From NCBI GenBank assembly GCA_030626645.1, contig DAOUTP010000005.1, positions 1 through 22,659 on the forward strand: a stretch of DNA of 22,659 nucleotides, in the 5' to 3' direction. Every line of letters starts with the position of its first letter. The stretch's first letter is position 1. The notes beneath the pieces are model-generated. The model saw only the letters and a list, made by a program, of their open reading frames with translations, searched no databases and was not told the DNA's origin. Of this stretch, positions 7,726-16,738 are shown piece after piece. The stretch comes from Candidatus Cloacimonadota bacterium. GTDB lineage: Bacteria; Cloacimonadota; Cloacimonadia; Cloacimonadales; TCS61. Both the position numbers and the translations under genes were made by a program.

Positions 7726-8967
7726 TTAGTCGATGTCTTCTTTCCAATTTAGGGCAATTAATTTACCTTTTTCTTCATTAACAGTTTGTAAAACGATAGC
7801 TCCGGCAATGAAGAACAGACCAACTGAAAGTATTGCCCATTTTTGATCTCCTGTTATTCGGGAAATTTCTCCATAAACAAGAGGACCAAGAATTGAGGCG
7901 ATACGTCCTGTTACAGAATAGAAACCAAAGAATTCTGTCATCTTATCATCAGGTGTGAGAAGTACAAGCATTGCTCTGCTGCTGGATTGGCTTGATCCAA
8001 TTGCGATTCCTGCCAGCATTCCAATTAGATAGAATTCATTAACACTTTTGCACATAAAAGTCCACACAATAACTGCAAGCCAAATTACCAGTGTTGTAGT
8101 AATTGTTTTCTTAGCTCCAATCTTATCAAAAATATAACCGAATATAAAAGCTCCGATCATCGAAGTAATATTTGCTATTATAAAATAAGTGATCAATTGC
8201 TTTGTATCCATTCCAAATTTGGTTGCACCGTAAATCGCCCCAAAACTGATTACAATAATAATTCCATCATTATAAATTAAATAGCTAATAATAAATTTAA
8301 TAAGTTCTCTGAAATCTTTAATATTTTCAGTAGATTTTTTTATACGCTTAAATGCTGCTCTAAAGTAATTTGTTCTCTTAGAAGGCTTCTTTATTTCTTT
8401 TAGTAGAATAAAAGTTGGAATTGCAAATATCCCGAAGAAAGCTGCTACAGTTGGGAAAACAAGGCGTATCCAATTATTGTGAACAAGCGGCAGCATGAGC
8501 AATAATGCAATAAGTCCTCCAATGTAACCTACAGCCCAGCCCCAACCAGAAACCTTACCTATTTCTTCACGTGGAGCTACATCAGGAAGAAGTGCATTAT
8601 AAAACACATTCCCACTATTGAAAGCAAAATTTGCAATGATAAAGAAAAACATTCCTTTAAAAATATCTCCGGCTTGTACAAAAAATAAAAGGGCTGTAAA
8701 AATTACTGTTAAATAACAGTTATAAAATAGGAATTTCTTTTTTGCTCTGGAGAAATCTGCTACTGCCCCGAATATTGGTGCAGTTGCTGCAACCATCAGC
8801 ATTGAAATGCTTATTGCTCTTCCCCACAAAGCAGTTCCAAGCTCACCCTGATTTACAACGACATCCTTAAAATACACGCTGTAGATCACAGTTACAATGA
8901 TAGTTGTAAATGATGAATTTGCAAAATCATACATCATCCAACCAAAAATACTTTTATTAAGTTTCAC
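7726..8967 (-). CDS. MFS transporter, UMF1/Atg22-like
   Basis: The 413-residue protein is a major facilitator with about 12 hydrophobic segments. Its N-terminus, SIFGWMMYDFANSSFTTIIV, is characteristic of the UMF1/Atg22-like branch, whose members are often annotated as effluxers. The central cytoplasmic loop (about residues 195-220) is rich in Lys/Arg. The second half contains the FGYIFDKIGAKKT motif equivalent to the MFS loop between TM8 and TM9. The substrate is unknown; amino acid or small-metabolite export is possible by family analogy. The start is a GTG at 8967 preceded by GGAAGA. The gene overlaps the 3' end of recF by 11 bases, so the two are translationally linked. Confidence 0.85.
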   Translation of the reverse strand: MKLNKSIFGWMMYDFANSSFTTIIVTVIYSVYFKDVVVNQGELGTALWGRAISISMLMVAATAPIFGAVADFSRAKKKFLFYNCYLTVIFTALLFFVQAGDIFKGMFFFIIANFAFNSGNVFYNALLPDVAPREEIGKVSGWGWAVGYIGGLIALLLMLPLVHNNWIRLVFPTVAAFFGIFAIPTFILLKEIKKPSKRTNYFRAAFKRIKKSTENIKDFRELIKFIISYLIYNDGIIIVISFGAIYGATKFGMDTKQLITYFIIANITSMIGAFIFGYIFDKIGAKKTITTTLVIWLAVIVWTFMCKSVNEFYLIGMLAGIAIGSSQSSSRAMLVLLTPDDKMTEFFGFYSVTGRIASILGPLVYGEISRITGDQKWAILSVGLFFIAGAIVLQTVNEEKGKLIALNWKEDID

Positions 8968-10042
8968 TTATTCTTCCAATTTCATTTTTTAGATCAATTT
9001 CAGGTAAACCAAAAGATCTGTAATTTGTAACATTTGGAGTTGCAATAAATATCTGGTGTTTACCCTTAAGCATTTCAATTATCCTTTCAGTTCTCATCTT
9101 ATCAAGATCTGCGAGAACATCATCGAACATTAAGATGGGCGTATCATCATCTTTTTCTTTTATGAGTTCAGTTTGAACCAGCCGCATTGCGATCGCAATT
9201 GATCTTTTCTGCCCTTGAGAACTGAAATTCCTGGCTGAATGGGAATCGATAAATATATCAATATCATCAAGATGCGGTCCGGCAAGACTTCTTTCCTGAT
9301 GCTTTTCCTGCTCCTCGATCCGTAATAAATGAGCCATTAAATTATCGTAAATATCCTCATCATCATTTGGGAAAGAATATTTATAATTTGAACTCAATTC
9401 TTCTTTGGCTCCACTAATATCTTTATAGTACTTTTCTAACAGTGGAGTAAAACTTGCCAAGTATTTTAATCTGAGTTCAATAATATTTGTTCCTACCTGT
9501 GCAAATTGTTCATCCCACGCTCTTTTTTCTTTAGTTGAATAATCTGTTTTGAACAAGGCATTACGTTGTTTTAATATTCTTTTGTAATTCCTCAGAGATT
9601 CGATATATTCAAATGAGTATTGTGAGATCGCTTGATCGATAAAATTTCTTCTGAAAACAGGTGAACCGGAAATTATCTCTATATCATTTGGAGAGAAATA
9701 AACTACTTTCAAATGTTTGTAAAGTTCACTGACTCGTGCTATATTAACGTTGTTGATCTTAATTACTTTTTTTGATCTATCTGATGCTGCTTCAAAGAAA
9801 TGTGATTTATTTTGTATTACAAATTCTGCTTCAATACGAAAAAATGCTTTTGAGAAATTTATCAGCTCCAGGTCTCTACTGGTCTGAAATGATTTCCCAA
9901 AAGCAAAAAATGATATTGATTCCAGAAGATTAGTTTTACCAATTCCATTTTCACCAAGAATTAGTGCACCTTTTGGATCAAAATTTATAATAAAGTCCGA
10001 ATAATTTCGAAAATTCTTTAATTTAAGTGAAGATATCAGCAA
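8957..10042 (-). CDS. recF: DNA replication and repair protein RecF
   Basis: RecF is an SMC-like ATPase that, with RecO and RecR, loads RecA at single-stranded gaps. The 361-residue protein starts with the family motif LKLKNFRNY. It carries Walker A GENGIGKTN (G30-N38), the AGPHLDDI motif, an ABC-type signature FSSQGQKRS and Walker B PILMFDDVLADLD near the C-terminus. Length is typical. The start is TTG at 10042, one base after the dnaN stop codon; there is no strong ribosome-binding site, which suggests coupling to dnaN translation. The 3' end overlaps the MFS gene. The dnaN-recF pairing is the conserved one, but dnaA and gyrB are not adjacent. Confidence 0.95.
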   Translation of the reverse strand: MLISSLKLKNFRNYSDFIINFDPKGALILGENGIGKTNLLESISFFAFGKSFQTSRDLELINFSKAFFRIEAEFVIQNKSHFFEAASDRSKKVIKINNVNIARVSELYKHLKVVYFSPNDIEIISGSPVFRRNFIDQAISQYSFEYIESLRNYKRILKQRNALFKTDYSTKEKRAWDEQFAQVGTNIIELRLKYLASFTPLLEKYYKDISGAKEELSSNYKYSFPNDDEDIYDNLMAHLLRIEEQEKHQERSLAGPHLDDIDIFIDSHSARNFSSQGQKRSIAIAMRLVQTELIKEKDDDTPILMFDDVLADLDKMRTERIIEMLKGKHQIFIATPNVTNYRSFGLPEIDLKNEIGRISET

Positions 10043-10043
10043 C

Positions 10044-11162
10044 CTAAACTAACCGTAATGGCATCAATAAGAATCTTGCTGTGAAATCTTCTTTTGTTTC
10101 AGTATTAAAGAAAAGCGCAGGTTCATTAGATTTACCCATTCTGATCTCGATTTCATCTGATTCTACAACAGAAAGTATTGCAATAAGATATCTATAATTA
10201 AAAGCGATTGTTAAAGGTTCTCCGGAATATTTAAAGCTTTCAAGTTTTTCATTCGCCTCACCCTCTTCACGTTTCACACTATTAATTGTAAGTGAATTAT
10301 CTGCAATATCAAGTTTTACTTTAAAAGTCTCTTCAGAAGCAAGAAGTGATACTCTTTTTACAGCTTCTCGTAACTTCTTCTTATCAATAACAAGAACATT
10401 GTTATTATTTGTTGGTATTGCTTTCGTATAATCTGGAAATCTTCCTTCTATAATATGAGTGAAGATCGTATAGTTCCCATAAACGAACATCACACGATTT
10501 GATTCAATAAGAACTGAAATTTCAGGAAGATCATCAGTAATAATTTTTTCGAGGAAAAGAAAACCTTTTGTTGGAATAATTTGCTCAACTGGTTGCGGAA
10601 GATCTATTTGCTTATTTAGTTTAAACTCAGCTATTTTCTTACCATCAGTAGCAACCATTAATTGAGAATCTGCTGCCATCTTCCAGAAAATACCTGAAAA
10701 TATAGGACGGTTTATTTCTGAAGAAACAGCAAAGTGAGTGTTATCAATCATCTTTTTAAACATTTTAGCATCTAAAGTAATTACGTTAGCTAAATCTTTT
10801 AGTGGTACAAGTGGGAATTGACTACTCTCAGCACAGAGCAAACTAAATTTAGATTGTTCGCAATGTATTTTGAGATTGTCCTCATCAATAAGGAAATGGA
10901 CCATGGATTCAGGTAATGAATTTATAATCTCATTGAGATTTTTTGCAGATATTGCAGCTTTACCACCTTCAGAAATATTTGCTTCAAATTCAACAACAAC
11001 AGTTATTTCAAGATCTGTAGCAGTAAATTTTAAGATATTTTTCTGTTCATCTGCCTCTATTAGATAATTAGTAAGAATCGGCATTGTATTCTTACTTGGT
11101 ACAATATTATAAAGAAATTGGATCTGAGCTAGTAAATCTACCTTTTCAATAGAAAATTTCAT
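10044..11162 (-). CDS. dnaN: DNA polymerase III beta subunit (sliding clamp)
   Basis: The beta clamp is a ring-shaped dimer that tethers the replicative polymerase to DNA and recruits repair factors. The 372-residue protein shows the three-fold clamp layout: N-terminal KNTMPILTNYLIEA and FTATDLEITV, middle INRPIFSGIFWK and LMVATDGKKIAEF, and the C-terminal FLLMPLRLV that forms part of the protein-binding pocket. Length is typical. The ATG at 11162 has GAGG six bases upstream. Transcription is separated from hup by a strong terminator 51 bp upstream, so dnaN should have its own promoter in the AT-rich 11163-11212 segment, although none is clear by eye. recF follows after one base. Confidence 0.97.
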   Translation of the reverse strand: MKFSIEKVDLLAQIQFLYNIVPSKNTMPILTNYLIEADEQKNILKFTATDLEITVVVEFEANISEGGKAAISAKNLNEIINSLPESMVHFLIDEDNLKIHCEQSKFSLLCAESSQFPLVPLKDLANVITLDAKMFKKMIDNTHFAVSSEINRPIFSGIFWKMAADSQLMVATDGKKIAEFKLNKQIDLPQPVEQIIPTKGFLFLEKIITDDLPEISVLIESNRVMFVYGNYTIFTHIIEGRFPDYTKAIPTNNNNVLVIDKKKLREAVKRVSLLASEETFKVKLDIADNSLTINSVKREEGEANEKLESFKYSGEPLTIAFNYRYLIAILSVVESDEIEIRMGKSNEPALFFNTETKEDFTARFLLMPLRLV

Positions 11163-11212
11163 ATTATCCTCTTTGCTTTTTTTATATTTGTTAACTTAAT
11201 AAAAAATAGATA

Positions 11213-11251
11213 AAATAAAAGCAAGAATTTTTTCAATTCTTGCTTTTATTT
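11213..11251 (-). terminator. Intrinsic terminator downstream of hup
   Basis: A perfect 17-bp stem pairs 11213-11229 with 11235-11251 around a 5-base loop. Its core is AAGCAAGAATT/AATTCTTGCTT. On the minus strand it begins 14 bp after the HU stop codon and is followed by a T-rich tract. It would stop hup transcripts before dnaN. Confidence 0.85.
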
Positions 11252-11264
11252 GCTTAACACTTTT

Positions 11265-11537
11265 TTACTTAACAGCGTCTTTAAGTTTTTTACCAGCTTT
11301 GAAAACTGGAACATCACGTGCAGGTATTTGAATTTTAGCTTTTGTTTGAGGATTAACACCTGTACGAGCATTTCTGTGGTTTACTTTAAAAGTACCAAAA
11401 CCTACTAATGATACTTTATCACCTTTTTCCAATGCAAGTGTAATTCCATCAATTACAGCATTTAAAGCAAGACCTGCTGCTTTTTTTGTTACACCAGCTC
11501 CTTCAGCAATTTTAATAATCAAATCTTGTCTGTTCAT
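11265..11537 (-). CDS. hup: HU family DNA-binding protein
   Basis: HU is a small basic nucleoid protein that binds and bends DNA as a dimer. The 90-residue product is full length. It has N-terminal helices (MNRQDLIIKIAEGAGVTKKAA), the GFGTFKV strand, and the DNA-binding arm with RNARTGVNPQT and the IPARDVPVFKAGKKLK end. The start at 11537 is supported by AAAGGAGG a few bases upstream. It is a stand-alone unit between an AT-rich leader and a strong terminator. Whether it behaves as HU or as the closely related IHF cannot be settled by eye, but the sequence is closest to HU. Confidence 0.95.
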   Translation of the reverse strand: MNRQDLIIKIAEGAGVTKKAAGLALNAVIDGITLALEKGDKVSLVGFGTFKVNHRNARTGVNPQTKAKIQIPARDVPVFKAGKKLKDAVK

Positions 11538-11656
11538 TCATATCCTCCTTTATTTATTGGGTTAACAAACATGCATTTAGTTTTTCCTTTTATAAAAAAT
11601 CTTGTCAATAAAAAAAACTATAGATAGCCATTTTTAAAGGGTTTTTACGACTTTTG

Positions 11657-11683
11657 ACATAATATTACGTGTAATTATTATGT
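11657..11683. promoter_or_regulatory. Imperfect palindrome in the hup upstream region
   Basis: In the 283-bp, very AT-rich gap between the cyclase gene and hup, ACATAATATTAC (11657-11668) is mirrored by GTAATTATTATGT (11671-11683), one extra T apart from perfect. It lies about 120 bp upstream of the hup start and could be an operator for a dimeric regulator. A TTGACA on the minus strand at 11603-11608 might be a hup -35 box, but no convincing -10 follows. The rest of the gap shows no gene. Confidence 0.3.
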
Positions 11684-11820
11684 ATAAAACGTTTACTAAC
11701 CCCTTGATATATATACCGTTATATTTAACTCCACTCTATACTCTTGAAAATAAGGAACTTTTATCATTTATTTTTTAATATCGCATTTCCTTTATTATTA
11801 ACTACTTCTGAAAAACAGCT

Positions 11821-13686
11821 TTATTGAATACTTATCAGTTCATGAATTCTAATTATTATCTTCTTACCTTTAACTGTTGCATCATCAATGTATCTTGCTT
11901 CTACTTTGTCTTTAACTTGTTCAAAAGTACTATCACTGATAATGATATTATTTGTAGTTTCGTAATCCCTTGTTAATCCCTCTACCCTGGCACCTGCATT
12001 CATATTATCACCTATTGCAGTATAATCAAATATCTGTTCTGAACCCAAATTACCAACAGTTACAACACCCGTATTTATGCCAATCCCCATTTCAAAGGGA
12101 TCCCTATTCTCCGATTCCCATTTCTCTTGAAGCTCATCCATCCTCTGTCTCATTTCTATGGCTGCTTTACAGGCATACAACGCATGATCCTCAAGATCAA
12201 CCGGTGCACCAAATATGGCAACGATCTCATCTCCAACAAATTTATCAAGAGTTCCCTTATTTTCAGTTATGATATTAACCATTTCAGTCAAATACTCTCG
12301 AAGAATTTCAACTGTCTCTTTTGGAGTATGACTTTCTGTATATGGCGTAAAATCTACAATATCAGAATATAGTACAGTTAACTCTTTTTGGACTCCACCA
12401 TATTCAAGCTTTTTGGGATCTCTAATAAGCTCTTCAACAAGTTCTGGTGCAATATACTGCCCGAAAGCCTGCTTGATAAATTTTCGTTCCCTTACTGTCT
12501 GAATATATTGAATTACAAGTCCAATTATATAAACAATGATAATTAGTATCGGGATTTCCAATATTGGTATAAATATCTGTTTGGTGCTGAACAAAAAATA
12601 TGAAAACCAAATATACACTAAACCAAGAGCAATATTGATAAAAACAGAAATTGTCGGCCTTATTAAAGAATTGAAAATAAAAAGCAGTATTGTTACAATA
12701 AAAAAGAATAGAAGGTATAAAATCATCGGGTATTCTTTTAGATAATTGTTTCTCAATACTGTCTCAATGAAGTTTGCATGAATCTCAACACCAGGCATTA
12801 ATTGATTCTCTTCTGAGAAAAATGGAGTATGATGAGTATCGTGAAACTCAACTGAAGTAAGACCAATAAGAACGATCTTGTCTTTGAAATTTTCTGCAAG
12901 TTGATAATATTGGTCAAGATCGGTTTCTAATTCTTTTTCAAAATTCGAAGTAAAGGTAGAATCATCTATCACATCAGCGAAATCATAGGTGCTAAATGTT
13001 CTGGCAGGACCATAATAATTTATTAGGGCGCTTTTAGAAGTTACTTTTGGAATGAAGTTACTTCCAATTTTAAAGAATTTTGGATAATTCTGAATATCTT
13101 CCGAATGTAGATCGAGTTTGTAATGATGTGCCAGTGCAATAGTACCAATTGATAGCTTGATCTCTTTTGCTCTCTTCTGAAATAATTCATAACGGCGAAC
13201 AAATCCATCTGGGTCGGCAGATATATTTACTGTTCCCCATTCTGTACCTGTTTGAGTTAATATCGAAATTGGAGAGAGTAATTGTTCTCTTAATGAGTTG
13301 TTATACTTGGTGCTGATAAGTTTACCAGAGAGAATTATGTTATCATATTTAGCAATAGCAGCAGCCAATTTCGAATCAGCATCAATATTAGTTCTTTCTG
13401 TAAATTCTATATCAAAGATTATTTGACTTGCTCCTGCCATTTCCAGATTCTCGATCAACCTTGCATGATATTCTCTTGGAAATGGCCAACGTTCATTTAA
13501 AGTGTTGAATGTATCGTCTCCAATTTCAACGATTACAATATTATCAGAGATCTCCTGTTCACCTCTTAACAAGAATAATACATCATTTGCTTTATGTTCC
13601 ATATTGTTCCAAAAATTCGTTATAAATAATATCCGGAAAATAACGAATACAATTAATGATACAATAATATATTTTATAATTTTCAT
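11821..13686 (-). CDS. CHASE2-domain class III adenylate cyclase
   Basis: The 621-residue membrane sensor probably makes cAMP. Order: an N-terminal membrane anchor (about 5-23), an extracytoplasmic CHASE2 sensor domain (about 30-316, ending GVEIHANFIETVLRN), three membrane helices (about 320-340, 343-366, 370-396), a short linker with FGQYIAPELVEEL, and a class III cyclase domain (about 432-621). Catalytic residues are present: metal ligands D442 (SDIVDFT) and D486 (GDEIVAIFG), K482 in LDKFVGDE, and N563 and R567 in DYTAIGDNMNAGARVE. It is therefore expected to be active, with adenylate preferred over guanylate. It is the last gene of a four-gene operon, starting two bases after the beta-barrel gene, which suggests that envelope proteins feed its sensor. 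No terminator is obvious downstream. Confidence 0.92.
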   Translation of the reverse strand: MKIIKYIIVSLIVFVIFRILFITNFWNNMEHKANDVLFLLRGEQEISDNIVIVEIGDDTFNTLNERWPFPREYHARLIENLEMAGASQIIFDIEFTERTNIDADSKLAAAIAKYDNIILSGKLISTKYNNSLREQLLSPISILTQTGTEWGTVNISADPDGFVRRYELFQKRAKEIKLSIGTIALAHHYKLDLHSEDIQNYPKFFKIGSNFIPKVTSKSALINYYGPARTFSTYDFADVIDDSTFTSNFEKELETDLDQYYQLAENFKDKIVLIGLTSVEFHDTHHTPFFSEENQLMPGVEIHANFIETVLRNNYLKEYPMILYLLFFFIVTILLFIFNSLIRPTISVFINIALGLVYIWFSYFLFSTKQIFIPILEIPILIIIVYIIGLVIQYIQTVRERKFIKQAFGQYIAPELVEELIRDPKKLEYGGVQKELTVLYSDIVDFTPYTESHTPKETVEILREYLTEMVNIITENKGTLDKFVGDEIVAIFGAPVDLEDHALYACKAAIEMRQRMDELQEKWESENRDPFEMGIGINTGVVTVGNLGSEQIFDYTAIGDNMNAGARVEGLTRDYETTNNIIISDSTFEQVKDKVEARYIDDATVKGKKIIIRIHELISIQ

Positions 13687-13688
13687 AT

Positions 13689-16061
13689 TTAGAACTTCTG
13701 TGAGATCTTCATTTTAAAGTTTAATCTCGAGTAATTACAATCAGAGATATCTGAGTTTTGATACATCGTTAAGCCGGCATCAGCAGATACAAAAGAGTTT
13801 GAAGTAATTTCATAACTGGTTCCAATATTGAACATTTGAGCAGATTGCGAATCAATATCTCCATTGAAGAAATTTAAACGGAAATCGAGATATGGTTTTA
13901 ATTGACTATCCATAAGATCAAGTTCACCTCTCATAAATATCGAATTATATTTAGAAGCTTCTTCAATTAAGTTGTATTCCTCAAATTCATTCTTAACTAA
14001 ATTGGAATTATCATTTAAAGTAAATGTGTATGAGAATTGTGTTGTAAGCGGCAATTGTACAAAAGCAGTTTTTGCACTTAATGTAACATTATTTCTCTGA
14101 TACTCAAATGAATTATTTGCATCGTCCTTATTTAATGAATTTGAAAAATTAATGGAGAAGCGGGTTGGAGCATTATTGATCTGCTTTACAAGATATCCTG
14201 TTCCAAAACTTACAGATGTTGATCGGATATCTACTGCTGTATTAGTAGAATCACTTTCTTCCGGGACAAATCCATCTTTAGAACCACTTGTATTGATATT
14301 CAGGTTGAAGTACATTTCATCATTCGGTTTATACATTGCCTGTGTAAAGATTGCAGTTGATGATGAGGTATTGTCTTTTGTATCATCTACATTATCAGAA
14401 GCTAGATTAAATCCAAAATTCAATGCAAGTCTGTTGTTCATCAACATTAAATTATCGTTGAATGATATGATCATTGCATCTTTTTGAAGATAATTAGTTG
14501 AAAGCGAATTGAAACTAGAACCAATATTCGTGATTGAAATATTTAATAGATTCTTATAGAAAAACAGACGTAAATATGATTTTATGGCAATATTGGCCAT
14601 CCCCGGTTTAAATGGGATCATAGATTCATTTATTACAAAAATACTCTCAAAATCCTGCGGATCGATCGGGAAATCAATATCCGATGAATCTTCAGCAGAA
14701 ATCGCACCATCAATTATGTTATTGTTATACAGGCTCATTGCTGCTTCAGTTCCAACCACAAGCCGCTGATTCATCAATGAAAGACGGAAATCAGTTCCAA
14801 ACACAAGATTATCTTTCGGGCTGATAATTAATAAACTATCAGTTGAATTCTGATAATATTGTTCATCTAATGAACCAATGTCATCCTTATTTTTTGCAAA
14901 ACCAAATCCCACAACAAAGCTTTGGAGATTCCCTAATTCCAATCGAACAGAATTATTCCTTTGCTTGAAAGTACCGGATTGGGTCAGGGTATCCTGGATC
15001 ACTTTACCATCTACACTTCGTTTTATATTCCCATGTGTGAACATTAAACGAAAAGCATTAAAATCCAGTTTACTATGAATTCCAAAAATGTTTTTGGAGC
15101 TTAGCAAAAAGCTGTTCATTTTAGGTGCATGATCTCCTATTGTTAAATTAAAATGAGGAACCTGAAATGCTAAGCTATATCTGTTAACAGCCTGGGTTGA
15201 ACTTGTTTCCAATGAAGAGAGATATATTTTAGATTTGAATCTCAGCCACTCATGAGAACCTTTCAAACTCAGTAGGAAATTTGCAGAACGGGCAGTATCA
15301 TCATCTAGTGAATCATGTGATGTGTTCATGTAGCGCATAGAAAGGTGTGCTCTTCCGGAGAGATCAAGAGGAAGGTCAAATCCTTTTTTCGTAACGCTTG
15401 TGATCCATTGTTTCGATATAATCGGAATGCCGTCGAGTAATTTGGCTTTAACGAAATAAGAATGGGTGCCTGGTTTTGCATTAGAAACCTGATAGGTAAT
15501 AACATTCGTGAAAATTCTGGATTCAGCAGTTACATCTTCCCCATCGAAAAATACATTTATGGAATTATGATCAATTTCTTCGGAGACAGCAAAAATTGAA
15601 ATTGCGATAAGAAAATTCTCTGATACATTCGAATATTTAGCATCAGGAGATAAAAGAACAAAACCATCATTCACATCCTGAGGAGTATTAACGGTGATCC
15701 TAAATGGATTTAGTTCAGGCTGAATTGAAGGATAAGTGATTAAACTCCTGATTTTAGTATAAATTACAAAATAATACTCAGCACTTGAAGAATAATCCGT
15801 AAATTCACTCATAGTTGCAGAGAAATGCGGATTGGATTCCGTACCTATTTCCATCTCTTTTTCCGAAAATGCAGTTTCACCGGTTTGCCTGTAGAAGATC
15901 GTTACTTTCTCAATTTCATTGAATCCCTCTCTGACTTCCAGTTCTAACATTATTTTCTTTTTAATATTTATATTTACCAGCTGTTCATGATTTAAAGATA
16001 TCTCAGAAAAAAGAGGTAACAGAATGAACAGTGAAAATATAAGTATGAAAATTTTCTTCAT
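13689..16061 (-). CDS. Predicted outer-membrane beta-barrel protein with N-terminal Ig-like region
   Basis: The family is not recognised by name. The 790-residue product has a Sec signal peptide (MKKIFILIFSLFILLPLFS, cleavage near 19), two beta-sandwich-like segments in the N-terminal 230 residues (the second with HNSINVFFDGEDVTAE and KPGTHSYFVKAKLLDG, typical of bacterial Ig-like folds), and a long run of alternating polar/hydrophobic strands (about 230-790) ending in the aromatic C-terminus KMKISQKF. That terminal Phe pattern is typical of BAM-inserted barrels. It lies 8 bp after the FecR-domain gene and 2 bp before the cyclase gene, and GAGGT precedes the ATG. I infer an outer-membrane sensor, channel or scaffold partner; an enzyme role is not supported. 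Confidence 0.75.
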   Translation of the reverse strand: MKKIFILIFSLFILLPLFSEISLNHEQLVNINIKKKIMLELEVREGFNEIEKVTIFYRQTGETAFSEKEMEIGTESNPHFSATMSEFTDYSSSAEYYFVIYTKIRSLITYPSIQPELNPFRITVNTPQDVNDGFVLLSPDAKYSNVSENFLIAISIFAVSEEIDHNSINVFFDGEDVTAESRIFTNVITYQVSNAKPGTHSYFVKAKLLDGIPIISKQWITSVTKKGFDLPLDLSGRAHLSMRYMNTSHDSLDDDTARSANFLLSLKGSHEWLRFKSKIYLSSLETSSTQAVNRYSLAFQVPHFNLTIGDHAPKMNSFLLSSKNIFGIHSKLDFNAFRLMFTHGNIKRSVDGKVIQDTLTQSGTFKQRNNSVRLELGNLQSFVVGFGFAKNKDDIGSLDEQYYQNSTDSLLIISPKDNLVFGTDFRLSLMNQRLVVGTEAAMSLYNNNIIDGAISAEDSSDIDFPIDPQDFESIFVINESMIPFKPGMANIAIKSYLRLFFYKNLLNISITNIGSSFNSLSTNYLQKDAMIISFNDNLMLMNNRLALNFGFNLASDNVDDTKDNTSSSTAIFTQAMYKPNDEMYFNLNINTSGSKDGFVPEESDSTNTAVDIRSTSVSFGTGYLVKQINNAPTRFSINFSNSLNKDDANNSFEYQRNNVTLSAKTAFVQLPLTTQFSYTFTLNDNSNLVKNEFEEYNLIEEASKYNSIFMRGELDLMDSQLKPYLDFRLNFFNGDIDSQSAQMFNIGTSYEITSNSFVSADAGLTMYQNSDISDCNYSRLNFKMKISQKF

Positions 16062-16069
16062 AATAACCT

Positions 16070-16729
16070 CTATTCAAATTCAATATTGATCTTTCTCTTT
16101 TCTCCGCTATCGTTTTCTAAATTGATATTTAGGGTTTCTGTTAAAGGAACATCATATCCTTCTAATTCACCTTCTTCAATAACACTCAAGATGATCTCAT
16201 TTTCACCGGTAGAGTGAGCTTTCTGCCCGGCTCCAACATTAGCCTCTTCATCATCCTTCTTATTCTTAATATTAACCACTCCTTCAAGTGTGAAAAGATC
16301 TGTATAACCATTCTCATCGACCGAGAGAACAAATCTTGTTCCTTTTACAGAAACAACTGTTGTGGGAGTTTCAACGACGAATTCACCCGTATTCTTGGTT
16401 ACTTTTGCCCATAATTCACCAAGTTTCATAGTGCTTTTTTTATTCAGTTTTCCATTTGTTTTTTCCGCATTTATCGTAAGTATGCTGTTTGGGAAAAGCT
16501 TGATAACAGAGCTTCCATCAATGAATTTAACAACTGCAAAAGATTCAGCTTTACTTTCTAATGTATCATTATTCTCAAGTTCGGTTCCATCTTTTGCTTT
16601 GATATTCTCTTCAGCATGAGTTAAAATGACCTCACCTTTAACCTTCAAGGCAATTCCAACCGACTCTTGTGCGATTAGAGAAATCGCAAAAATAAATACA
16701 AACAATGTGACATATATTATCTTTTTCAT
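16070..16729 (-). CDS. Exported FecR-domain protein
   Basis: The 219-residue protein has a signal peptide (MKKIIYVTLFVFIFAISLIA, cleavage near 20) and a FecR domain. The domain runs from GIALKVKGEV through the DGSSVIKLFPNS strand to the diagnostic ETPTTVVSVKGTRF (about 120-133) and the VGAGQKA motif. Unlike classical FecR anti-sigma regulators, it has no N-terminal cytoplasmic helix or membrane anchor and no sigma factor beside it, so it is probably a free periplasmic or surface-associated beta-rich protein. The C-terminal 45 residues are acidic. It sits 9 bp after the secreted unknown gene and 8 bp before the barrel gene, within the same operon as the CHASE2 cyclase. Confidence 0.85.
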   Translation of the reverse strand: MKKIIYVTLFVFIFAISLIAQESVGIALKVKGEVILTHAEENIKAKDGTELENNDTLESKAESFAVVKFIDGSSVIKLFPNSILTINAEKTNGKLNKKSTMKLGELWAKVTKNTGEFVVETPTTVVSVKGTRFVLSVDENGYTDLFTLEGVVNIKNKKDDEEANVGAGQKAHSTGENEIILSVIEEGELEGYDVPLTETLNINLENDSGEKRKINIEFE

Positions 16730-16738
16730 TATAAACTC

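Noticed and set aside
11163..11264. Replication origin beside dnaN
   Set aside because: The gap is only about 100 bp, is explained by the hup terminator, and shows no DnaA boxes (TTATCCACA-like) by eye.
11700..11785. Small minus-strand ORF of about 23 codons between the cyclase gene and hup
   Set aside because: No ribosome-binding site, low-complexity AT-rich composition and no recognisable product.
14152..14487. Plus-strand open frames inside the beta-barrel, cyclase and FecR genes
   Set aside because: They are antisense shadows of well-supported minus-strand genes and lack ribosome-binding sites and family features.
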